Below, piece after piece: positions 33,638 to 40,198 of a DNA stretch of 55,155 bases (the first letter of the stretch is position 1; every line of letters begins with the position of its first letter). Under the pieces are notes generated by a model that saw nothing but the letters and a program-made list of their open reading frames with translations, had not been told where the DNA came from and did not search any database. This DNA is from Candidatus Rokuibacteriota bacterium (GTDB lineage Bacteria; Methylomirabilota; Methylomirabilia; Rokubacteriales; CSP1-6). The stretch is taken from positions 1 through 55,155 of the forward strand of contig JAHFDN010000020.1 in NCBI GenBank assembly GCA_023248995.1. The letters run 5' to 3'. The position numbers and the translations under genes are program-made.

Positions 33638-34234
33638 GTGGTCAGCTACCTCTTCGTCATTGCGAGAAACCGGCTTGACCTTCGGGACTATTGGACGCGG
33701 TGGTTTGCGCGCGCCCGGGAAGTTCAGGTCACGGTGGACCGGCGGGAGGGGGAGCGCCGCCAGCAGGTTGAGCCACACGAGCCGGAACGCCGGCGCTCGG
33801 ACCGGCGGTACCGGCCGGCTATCGAGCGAGACCTTCGCGCCACCGGGTTTGCGATCATCCACCAGGGGCGACGCGTCCTCGTAGTAGAGGACAGCGAGAT
33901 CGTCCGGGACGCGGTGGCCATGATGCTGTACTTGGACGGTTATGAGGTGGATACCGCCCGCAATCGAGCAGAGGCAGTCGAGTTGCTGGAGCAAGGCTCC
34001 TACGATGTCATCCTCAGCGACCTTGGAGATCCCGACGTCGAGGGCCCCATCTTCTACCAGGAATTAAAGCAGCGCCGACCAGATACCCTACGGCACCTGA
34101 TTTTTATGACTGGGCATGCGTATTCGCCGGGGGACGCGGGCTTTCTGCAGGAAGTCGGTGTGCCGGTACTGACAAAGCCATTCACGCCGGAGGATCTTCA
34201 AGAAGCCGTTCAGCGAGCGCTGGCGACCCGGTGA
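33638..34234 (+). CDS. Response-regulator protein with N-terminal VxxDRRxxER domain
   Basis: 198 residues in two parts. Residues 1-75 (YLFVIARNRLDLRDYWTRWF, EVQVTVDRREGERRQQ, ERDLRATGFAIIHQ) match the small protein just upstream. Residues 78-198 are a receiver domain: acidic pocket VVEDSEIVRDA, phospho-acceptor Asp in VILSDLGDPDV near residue 131, Thr in FMTGHAY, Lys in LTKPFTPEDL. There is no output domain, so it may act by protein contacts like CheY or pass phosphate on. No histidine kinase is adjacent. Confidence 0.82.
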   Translation: MVSYLFVIARNRLDLRDYWTRWFARAREVQVTVDRREGERRQQVEPHEPERRRSDRRYRPAIERDLRATGFAIIHQGRRVLVVEDSEIVRDAVAMMLYLDGYEVDTARNRAEAVELLEQGSYDVILSDLGDPDVEGPIFYQELKQRRPDTLRHLIFMTGHAYSPGDAGFLQEVGVPVLTKPFTPEDLQEAVQRALATR

Positions 34235-34326
34235 GAACCCGCCGCCTCACGAAGTAGCTCCGCCGTCACGCACCCCCGCCGCAGGAGTCCGGGCCGGCTC
34301 CCGGGAGGAGGCAGGCTCAGAGCCTG

Positions 34327-35325
34327 CTAGGGAAGTTGTGGGGGGCTGCTCACCTTCGGGTCGATCTCGCCGCTCAGCGCCCGCAGGAAGGCCACCAGGT
34401 CTGCCTGATCCGAAGGCGTCAGGCTGAGCGGGCGGATCTCCGCCGAGAGCCAGGGGTTCTTGATGCCGCCTCTGTTGTAGAAGGCGACCACGCCTTCCAG
34501 GGTCTTTTCGCCTCCGTCGTGCATGTAGGGGCCCCGCTGGGCCACATCCCGAAGGGTGGGCGTCTTGAACGCTCCCTTGTCCGCGTCGTTCTTTGTGACG
34601 GTGTAGCGGCCCAGGTCGGGGTTCTCTTTGTTCATCCCGACCCCGATGTTGTGGTACCCCTCGTCGGCGAAGTTGAAGCCCGTATGGCAGCGGACGCACC
34701 GGGCCTTCCCGCCAAAGAGAGCGAAGCCGCGCTGGGCGGCCGGCGAAAGCGCGCTCTTATCGCCGGCGACGAAGCGGTCGTAGGGGGCGTTTCCCGAGAG
34801 GATCGTCCTCACGTAGGCGGAAATGGCCTTGGCGACCCCGTCCGGCTCCAGGTCTCTCCCGAAGACCTTGCGGAACTGTTCCTGGTACGCCGGGATCGCT
34901 CCGAAGCGCTCCACTATCTTCTCGTCGGTCCGGTTGGAGTCTTTGACCGCCTGCTCCTCGAGCGACGCGCGGAGCCCGGTCCAGAGCTGTCGATCGCTGA
35001 ACAATCGGTTCACGATCGTCGGCGAGTGGCGGAGGGTCGGCTTTCCGTTGGCATGCGTGGAAAACTGTTGAGGGTCGCTCCACCCGTGATCGGGCGGGTG
35101 GCAGCTTACGCACGCCACGCTTCCGCTGAAGGACCAGCGCTTGTCCCAGAAAAACTGTTTGCCCAGGGCGATCTTCTCCGGCGTGAGGGGATTGTCGTCC
35201 GGGATGTACGCAGCCTGTTGCTGGAGGCCCAGGGGCAGCTTTGGCTGGTACTCGGCGCCCTGCGTGCTCATGGCGGCGAGGCTCAGAACGGACAAAATGA
35301 CGAGGGGGGACGACCATCTCCGCAT
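34327..35325 (-). CDS. Di-haem cytochrome c peroxidase (MauG/CcpA family)
   Basis: 332 residues. Signal peptide SPLVILSVLSLAAMSTQGA, two haem c motifs CVSCH (near 92) and CVRCH (near 237), the LRHSPTIVNRLFSDRQLWTG segment, and the GPYMHDGGEKTLEGVVAFYNRGG block supplying a haem ligand Met. Periplasmic enzyme that reduces hydrogen peroxide, or in MauG-type members oxidises protein residues. The start ATG 35325 has GGAGGTG upstream. Its promoter at 35365-35394 carries an inverted repeat that may be a binding site for a peroxide- or redox-responsive regulator. Confidence 0.92.
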   Translation of the reverse strand: MRRWSSPLVILSVLSLAAMSTQGAEYQPKLPLGLQQQAAYIPDDNPLTPEKIALGKQFFWDKRWSFSGSVACVSCHPPDHGWSDPQQFSTHANGKPTLRHSPTIVNRLFSDRQLWTGLRASLEEQAVKDSNRTDEKIVERFGAIPAYQEQFRKVFGRDLEPDGVAKAISAYVRTILSGNAPYDRFVAGDKSALSPAAQRGFALFGGKARCVRCHTGFNFADEGYHNIGVGMNKENPDLGRYTVTKNDADKGAFKTPTLRDVAQRGPYMHDGGEKTLEGVVAFYNRGGIKNPWLSAEIRPLSLTPSDQADLVAFLRALSGEIDPKVSSPPQLP

Positions 35326-35364
35326 GGAGCACCTCCGCGCAGGGTCTGGCTCTTCGACGCGAGG

Positions 35365-35407
35365 ACTCTATGCCACCGCCTGGGCAGGTGTCAAGCGGGT
35401 GCTTGAC
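35365..35407 (-). promoter_or_regulatory. Promoter of the peroxidase gene with inverted repeat
   Basis: Minus strand TTGACA (35394-35389), 18-bp spacer, TAGAGT (35370-35365). On the plus strand GTCAAGC (35390-35396), GGGT, GCTTGAC (35401-35407) is a perfect 7-bp inverted repeat covering the -35 box, a position suited to repression or activation. Confidence 0.6.
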
Positions 35408-35459
35408 CCCGGGTCAGTCACATCCTGGCAGACGACCCCCCGGGGTGACCGCGGGCGAG

Positions 35460-35780
35460 CTAGCCGCCGGGGACGGCCCAGTGCTCCGGCACCCACAGCC
35501 ACTGAAAGCCGTCCCACCACCAGAAGCCCGGGACCCACACCGGCTGCACCGCCGGGTTGACCACGATCACGGTCGCTCTCGGGAAGGGGACGAGACCCTG
35601 GTGGATGAAGAAGCGGGGATGACCGCGGAACCCGTGAATGCCGAAGGAATGGCCGGGAGCGATGAAGACGCAACACGCGGCGTGGACGCCGTGGGACCGG
35701 TGGTGGGCCCCGGCGTCTTTGGGTGTGAGCGCCAGGCCGACGACCAGGGAAAGCGCGAGCACGAGAACCATCCGCTTCAT
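35460..35780 (-). CDS. Small exported Trp-rich protein
   Basis: 106 residues. Signal peptide KRMVLVLALSLVVGLALTPKDAGA, a His-rich start of the mature protein (HHRSHGVHAACC), and a C-terminal half with aromatic repeats VWVPGFWWWDGFQWLWVPEHW, like the WxPGxW...GxxWVPxHW repeats of small envelope proteins. ATG 35780 follows GAGGAGGGC; an upstream start at 35822 lacks one. Function unknown; envelope association is likely. Confidence 0.7.
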   Translation of the reverse strand: MKRMVLVLALSLVVGLALTPKDAGAHHRSHGVHAACCVFIAPGHSFGIHGFRGHPRFFIHQGLVPFPRATVIVVNPAVQPVWVPGFWWWDGFQWLWVPEHWAVPGG

Positions 35781-35917
35781 GGGTGTGCCCTCCTCTGCCG
35801 ACCGCTTGCCCGGAGTGTACACTACCTTTTAGCTCCTCCGCGCAAGTGGGCTTCGGCGTCTCGGCGGAACTCCTCGGGGAGCGCCGCGCCCATCGGGAGG
35901 CTCGCCGCCGGCACGGG

Positions 35918-35926
35918 TGGTATGAT
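35918..35926 (+). promoter_or_regulatory. Extended -10 promoter of the tat gene
   Basis: TGGTATGAT: a TGn extension directly before TATGAT (35921-35926), with no -35 box. The transcript would begin near 35933, ~17 nt before ATG 35950. Confidence 0.4.
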
Positions 35927-35949
35927 GAGGACCGTGACGGGGCTTGTCA

Positions 35950-36420
35950 ATGTTTGACATCGGCTTCCAAGAACTCATCCTGATCCTCATCATCGCGCTC
36001 CTGGTCTTCGGGCCGACGCGGCTTCCTGAGCTGGGGCGGTCCTTGGGCCGCGCGATGCGGGAGTTCCGCCGGGCCAGCGAGGAGTTCCGCTCGACCGTGG
36101 AGACGAATCTCCACCTCAATGAGCCGGATCCGGTGATCGCCGCGCCCGAGCCCGCGGCGGTCGCCCCCGCGCCGGCGCCGACCGCTCCCGTGACGGAGCC
36201 GCTACCCGAGTCGGTTCTGAACCCCTACGGGGAGGGCAGTGAGCCCTCACCCGGGGAGGCGTATTACGCCCAGCGCGGCTCCCGGCTTTTCCACGCGCGG
36301 ACGTGCGGGTGGGCCGGGCGGATTCCGGAGCTGGAGCGGGTCTACTTCAAGCGCGTGGCCGAGGCCAAGGAGCAGGGATTCACGACGTGCCCCGTCTGTG
36401 AGCCCTGGGAACCGGCCTAA
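35950..36420 (+). CDS. TatA/TatB-type translocase protein with C-terminal cysteine module
   Basis: 156 residues. Residues 1-60 are a Tat A/B protein: membrane helix [23 protein letters not shown], then the amphipathic helix [20 protein letters not shown] Pro/Ala linker (~70-110) follows. The last ~45 residues ([37 protein letters not shown]) have the C...C-x2-C arrangement with the EAKEQGF/CPVC pattern found in Ada-like metal-binding domains and in tails of some surface nucleases. This tail is not part of normal TatA/B, which end in a disordered region. No tatC is in the window. Start ATG 35950. Confidence 0.8.
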   Translation: MFDIGFQELILILIIALLVFGPTRLPELGRSLGRAMREFRRASEEFRSTVETNLHLNEPDPVIAAPEPAAVAPAPAPTAPVTEPLPESVLNPYGEGSEPSPGEAYYAQRGSRLFHARTCGWAGRIPELERVYFKRVAEAKEQGFTTCPVCEPWEPA

Positions 36421-36430
36421 ATTTTTTTGC

Positions 36431-36460
36431 TTGACAGACTCAACACGTGTTGACTAATCT
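36431..36460 (+). promoter_or_regulatory. lexA promoter with palindromic LexA operator
   Basis: TTGACA (36431-36436), 18-bp spacer, TAATCT (36455-36460). The spacer contains the perfect palindrome TCAACACGTGTTGA (36440-36453), which should be the LexA autoregulatory site. It resembles the Gram-positive GAAC-N4-GTTC box with the outer G/C changed (CAAC-N4-GTTG). AGGAGG (36468-36473) lies 7 nt before the lexA ATG. Confidence 0.75.
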
Positions 36461-36480
36461 TGTGTAGAGGAGGAACGAGC

Positions 36481-37098
36481 ATGCGCGAGCTGACCCGGCG
36501 GCAGCGTGAAATCCTGGCCTTCATCCGCGTGTTCACGCACCGACACGGCGTGCCGCCCACGGTGCGCGAGATCGGCGAGCGCTTTGGGGTCACGCCGCGC
36601 GCGGCGTTCGACCACCTCCGGGCGCTGGAGCGGAAGGGCATGCTCAAGCGGCGCTTGACCGCGGGCCGGACGTCGCGCGCCCTGACCCTGGCGGATCGCG
36701 CTCCCGCGATGCGCGAGATCCCGGTGCTCGGCCGGATTGCCGCGGGGGCGCCGCTCTTGGCGGAGGAAAACCGCGAGGGGAGCCTGCCCGTCGGGGTGGA
36801 GTGGCTGGCCGGCAAGGGCGAGGAGATCTTCGCGCTCCGGGTGCGTGGGGAGAGCATGGTCAACGCCCATATCGTCGAGGGCGACCTCGTGCTGGTGCGT
36901 CGGCAGGAGAGCGCCGAGCCCGGCGACATCGTGGTGGCGCTTCTGGACAACGAGGCCACCGTGAAGCGGTTCGGGCGTCAGGGTGACGCCGTCGTGCTGA
37001 AGCCGGAGCATCCGACCATGTCCCCGATCCTTGTGCGTCCGGGCCAGGCGGCGTTCAAGATTCTCGGCAAGGTCGTGGGGCTGGTTCGCGGGTTTTAA
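36481..37098 (+). CDS. lexA: LexA repressor (SOS regulator)
   Basis: 205 residues. N-terminal winged helix: RELTRRQREILAFIRVFTHR, VREIGERFGVTPRAAFDHLRALERKGML. The S24 peptidase half has the Ala-Gly cleavage site in GRIAAGAPLLAEE, the catalytic Ser in RVRGESMVNAHI, and the Lys in LLDNEATVKRF. It represses SOS genes until RecA filaments trigger self-cleavage. ATG 36481 is fixed by AGGAGG; the operator-bearing promoter just upstream implies autoregulation. Its TAA overlaps the next ATG by one base (TAATG), so the downstream gene is SOS-coupled. Confidence 0.95.
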   Translation: MRELTRRQREILAFIRVFTHRHGVPPTVREIGERFGVTPRAAFDHLRALERKGMLKRRLTAGRTSRALTLADRAPAMREIPVLGRIAAGAPLLAEENREGSLPVGVEWLAGKGEEIFALRVRGESMVNAHIVEGDLVLVRRQESAEPGDIVVALLDNEATVKRFGRQGDAVVLKPEHPTMSPILVRPGQAAFKILGKVVGLVRGF

Positions 37099-37694
37099 TG
37101 GCCGGGCTGATTCTTCTTCAGGGGGTGCCGTTCGTCATGCGGCTGGGGCTCACCATCGCGGTTCGCTCGCTCCTGGCCGGGGACCGGCTCTGCTGGGTGG
37201 ACGGGGTCAACGCCTTCGATCCCTACGCCCTCGCGCGGCTCGCGAAGCGGGCGGGGCGGAGCCCGAAAGAGCTACTCGCGCGGGTATACGTCTCCCGGGC
37301 CTTCACCTGTCACCAACTGCACGCGCTGGTGGTCGGTCGGCTTCCCCGAGCCGTGAGGGAGCTGCCCGCCGACGGCGTGGTGGCGGTCGGGCTCGGGGCC
37401 ACCTTCCACGATCACGAGGTGGCCGCGTCCGAGGCCGCCGCGCTCTTTGGCGAGGTGGTGCGGGGGCTCGGGCAGCTGACGGCCGCGGGCGTGCCGGTTC
37501 TCGTCGTCAACCCCTATGTTCCCCAGGACTACCGGGATCCGCGGTTCATCCGGGCGCTCGTACGCGCCGCCGATGTCGTGCTCGCCGTGGACCAGGCCGA
37601 AGACGGTCTGGCCCTCAGCGTGGTGACGACCCAGCCGCAAGGGCTGCCTAAGGTACGCGCGAGTCGGGTCGCGCTCCGCTCGCAGCTTGCGTGA
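37098..37694 (+). CDS. RecA/RadA-fold protein lacking Walker A and B (pseudo-ATPase)
   Basis: 198 residues shaped like a RadA/Rad51 core: GDRLCWVDGVNAFDPYALARL, then LARVYVSRAFTCHQLHALV, then VPVLVVNPYVPQDYRDPRFI and ADVVLAVDQAEDG. The P-loop position reads LLQGVPFVMRLGLT, with no GxxGxGKT, and the Walker B strand reads VVAVGLGATF, without the Asp. It should not hydrolyse ATP. Such degenerate RecA-like proteins occur as ImuA/SulA-type partners of error-prone polymerases and beside archaeal PolB2. It is translationally coupled to lexA. Confidence 0.72.
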   Translation: MAGLILLQGVPFVMRLGLTIAVRSLLAGDRLCWVDGVNAFDPYALARLAKRAGRSPKELLARVYVSRAFTCHQLHALVVGRLPRAVRELPADGVVAVGLGATFHDHEVAASEAAALFGEVVRGLGQLTAAGVPVLVVNPYVPQDYRDPRFIRALVRAADVVLAVDQAEDGLALSVVTTQPQGLPKVRASRVALRSQLA

Positions 37695-37709
37695 AGGGGC
37701 GGCACACCG

Positions 37710-37979
37710 ATGGGACGGACGGTACTCCCGATCACCCAGGCCATCCACGAGGAGGTGGCATCCTGGGCCAAGTTCAGGCGGGCGCTCAGAAAGGAAGATC
37801 AGGAAGCGCTGGACGACTGTTTTCAAGCGGCGCTCATGCACGCTGCCGAGGGCGCCTACGCGACCCGCACGGATCCCTACGAGGTGGTCGTCATGGCAAT
37901 TTTGGTGGAGCAGCAGAAGGCGATCCGAGCCTTGGCGAGCCGGGTGGCCCAGCTGTCCGAAGAAGGAGGTTGCACATGA
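37710..37979 (+). CDS. Small MGRT-type conserved protein
   Basis: 89 residues, helical: MGRTVLPITQAIHEEVASW, FRRALRKEDQEALDDCFQAA, then YEVVVMAILVEQQKAIRALASR. From memory, small proteins starting MGRT with this FRRALR pattern are common in haloarchaea and some bacteria, with no known function (DUF8156-like); I cannot confirm the family here. GAAGGGG lies before the ATG. It is the third gene of the lexA operon, 15 bp after the pseudo-RecA gene, and its TGA overlaps the next ATG. Confidence 0.65.
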   Translation: MGRTVLPITQAIHEEVASWAKFRRALRKEDQEALDDCFQAALMHAAEGAYATRTDPYEVVVMAILVEQQKAIRALASRVAQLSEEGGCT

Positions 37980-38218
37980 TCACGCGCGCGTTGAACCGTT
38001 GCCGATCAGGAAGCCGTCGGCCGCGGCCCTCCCGGTTTCCCAAGCCGGGCTTCCCGCGGGGCGCGCACGCCGCTCGCCGTGCTTTCGTGTCGGCCCGTTG
38101 TCCGAATGCCGGTTCGAGCGGGAGCGTTGGCCGTGTAACCCGCGATCTCCTGGCGGCGGTCGCGATGGTGGGAGGGATTTTCCTCTGGGGAGGACTCTTC
38201 GTCCTCCTCGCCGGCTGA
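37976..38218 (+). CDS. Small membrane protein, last gene of the lexA operon
   Basis: 80 residues. A basic, Pro/Arg-rich N-terminal half (RCRSGSRRPRPSRFPKPG) is followed by one C-terminal membrane helix (DLLAAVAMVGGIFLWGGLFVLLAG). ATG 37976 overlaps the previous TGA and has a near-perfect AGAAGGAGGT 5 nt upstream, which supports real translation. One-helix SOS peptides are known in other bacteria (cell-division inhibitors or toxins); that is only an analogy here. It ends 5 bp from the convergent HD-GYP gene. Confidence 0.6.
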   Translation: MITRALNRCRSGSRRPRPSRFPKPGFPRGAHAARRAFVSARCPNAGSSGSVGRVTRDLLAAVAMVGGIFLWGGLFVLLAG

Positions 38219-38223
38219 GACGT

Positions 38224-40152
38224 TCAAGTGCCGGCCGTCACGCGCCGATAGACCTTCCCGTCGATGAACAGGTCCAGGAGTGCGCCGTCGATGGTGCCGG
38301 TCTTCTTCTCGTAATGAAGGATGTCCAGGGCCCGGTCGAGGGGCACCGCCTTCTTGTAGGGCCGGTCGGCGGCGGTCAATGCGTCGAAGATGTCCGAGAT
38401 CGTCATGATCTTCGACTGGAGGGGAATTTCGTCTGCTCTGAGCCCGTAGGGATACCCCGAGCCGTTGAGCTTCTCGTGGTGCGCCCGGGCGATGTCGGGA
38501 ACGCGCTTGAGCTCCCGCGTCCAAGGGATCTGCGCCAGAAACTGAAAGGTATGGACGACATGGGACTCAATCTCCACGCGCTCTTCTTCCGTCAGGCTCC
38601 CCCTCGGGATCGAGAGGATCCGGGCCTCCCCAGGGGTGATGAGGTGGCGGGTGTTGTCCAGATGATCGGCGAAGTTCCGGAGCGCGATCTGCTGGATGGC
38701 GGATGCCATGTTCTCGGCGATCACGGGCGGCTCGTTCGCCATGACCACGGCTTTCAGATAGTCGTCAATCTCCTGCATCAGGGTGGCGAGCTCCGCATCG
38801 TGGGCCGCGAACTGCTCGGCGAAGCGCTCCTGGCCCCGTTCCAGGAGGTGCGCGATCTTTCTCTTGCTGTACTTGAGCTCGAGCCCCTGTTTGATGATCT
38901 CCGCCCGCTGCTTGATCAGCTCGAGGTGAGTCGGGTAGAGCTTCTTCGCCTTGACGAGCACCTCTTCCCGGACCCCGATTTTGCCGAAGTCGTGGAGGAT
39001 GGCGGCGTAGCGGATCTCCTGCATTTCCTCGGGCGTGAACCTGATGCTCCGGAACGGTCCGGTGTCCACGCGGTCCACGACCTCGGCCAGTCCCCCGGTC
39101 AGGTCCGCCACGCGGAACGAATGGCCGGCGGTGGAGGGGTCTCGCGCCTCGATGGCGGTGACTGACGCTTTGACGAACCCCTCGAAGAGGACCCGGATGT
39201 TCTTGTAGAGCCGGCTGTTCTCGAGCGCCACGGCCGCCTGGGAGGCCAGCGAGGCCGCGAGATCCTGGTGGCGGGCGGAGAACGGGATGACTGTCCGCTC
39301 GATCTCGGCCGGCGAGGCGAGGATCCGGGCCGGGTCCGGCTTCCCGTTGATCAGCTGCAGCACGCCGATGACCTCGTCCTTCTGGGTCTTCAGCGGGATG
39401 ACCAGCATGGATTTGGTCCGGTACCCCACCTGCCGGTCGAACGCCAGGTTGATCTGAAACGGCGAACCCGGAGGTGGCGTGTACGCGTCCTCCAGGTTCT
39501 GGATCTCGCCGGTGAGGGCTACGTGGCCGGCGACGCTCTGGTGGCTGATGGGGAGCGTGAACTCCTTGAACGGGACGCTCAGGCTGTCGTTCTGGGCCAG
39601 CTTGAACCGGAGGCGGGGATTGCCGTCCTCGTCTTGCTCGACCAGGTACAAGGAGCCGGCGTCGCTCCGGGTGATCTCCCGGGCCTTGGTGAGGATCAGC
39701 TCCAGGAGGAGGTCGGTGTCGCGCTCGGCCGAGAGCCTGACGCCGATCGTGTTGAGCTCCTTGAGCTCCTGCGCGAGCTCGCTCAGGTCCGCCTGGGCCC
39801 GTTCTTGCTCGTGGAGGAGCTGGATGTGGGCGGCGGCGTTGGCGAGGGTCTTGGCGAGGATGGGCTCGGCGATGGGCTTGGGCAGATAGGCGTACACCTG
39901 GTCCGAGGGGAACGCGGGGAGGTTGTCGGAGTCCGCCAGCACGACGAGTCGCACGTTCGACCGGGTGGCCATAAAGCGGCTGGCCTGCTCCAGATTCTTG
40001 TCCGACCCGTCCACCACGAGCACCCCGGGCCCGGCCATCTCGGGGTCGTCCACGCCGGCGGGGCCGAGCGGCACCACCTCGTAGGTCCCTCCGAGCCCCG
40101 TGACGAGGCGGGCCACCGGCGAGCCCACGAAATAGAAGAGCCGCTGGGTCAT
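38224..40152 (-). CDS. Receiver-like/GAF/HD-GYP protein, cyclic-di-GMP phosphodiesterase type
   Basis: 642 residues. Residues 1-110 are receiver-like but degenerate (VLVVDGSDKNLEQ with one Asp, Lys in YLPKPIAEP, no acidic pair). Residues ~130-330 are a GAF domain (TDLLLELILTKAREITRSDAGSLYL, SMLVIPLKTQKDEVIGVLQLING). The C-terminal ~300 residues are HD-GYP: LHDFGKIGVREEV, then HHEKLNGSGYPYGLRADEIP and SDIFDALTAADRPY. The usual HHE..DGSGYP has Asn for Asp. An insert of ~120 residues separates the HD and GYP halves. ATG 40152 has TACGGT six bases upstream. Confidence 0.87.
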   Translation of the reverse strand: MTQRLFYFVGSPVARLVTGLGGTYEVVPLGPAGVDDPEMAGPGVLVVDGSDKNLEQASRFMATRSNVRLVVLADSDNLPAFPSDQVYAYLPKPIAEPILAKTLANAAAHIQLLHEQERAQADLSELAQELKELNTIGVRLSAERDTDLLLELILTKAREITRSDAGSLYLVEQDEDGNPRLRFKLAQNDSLSVPFKEFTLPISHQSVAGHVALTGEIQNLEDAYTPPPGSPFQINLAFDRQVGYRTKSMLVIPLKTQKDEVIGVLQLINGKPDPARILASPAEIERTVIPFSARHQDLAASLASQAAVALENSRLYKNIRVLFEGFVKASVTAIEARDPSTAGHSFRVADLTGGLAEVVDRVDTGPFRSIRFTPEEMQEIRYAAILHDFGKIGVREEVLVKAKKLYPTHLELIKQRAEIIKQGLELKYSKRKIAHLLERGQERFAEQFAAHDAELATLMQEIDDYLKAVVMANEPPVIAENMASAIQQIALRNFADHLDNTRHLITPGEARILSIPRGSLTEEERVEIESHVVHTFQFLAQIPWTRELKRVPDIARAHHEKLNGSGYPYGLRADEIPLQSKIMTISDIFDALTAADRPYKKAVPLDRALDILHYEKKTGTIDGALLDLFIDGKVYRRVTAGT

Positions 40153-40158
40153 GGCTCT

Positions 40159-40188
40159 ACCGTATGGTGCTGACAGGCATCCTGTCAA
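40159..40188 (-). promoter_or_regulatory. Promoter/palindrome between the HD-GYP and PolB genes
   Basis: Minus strand TTGACA (40188-40183), 18-bp spacer, TACGGT (40164-40159), then six bases to the HD-GYP ATG at 40152, a leaderless arrangement. The perfect palindrome TGACAGG-CAT-CCTGTCA (40171-40187) lies between this -10 and the PolB ATG at 40199, and could control both divergent genes. It differs from the lexA operator. Confidence 0.55.
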
Positions 40189-40198
40189 GGCAGGATAA

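Noticed and set aside
36420-36430. T-run after the tat gene as a terminator
   Set aside because: No stem precedes the seven T residues; they form the A/T-rich entry to the lexA promoter.
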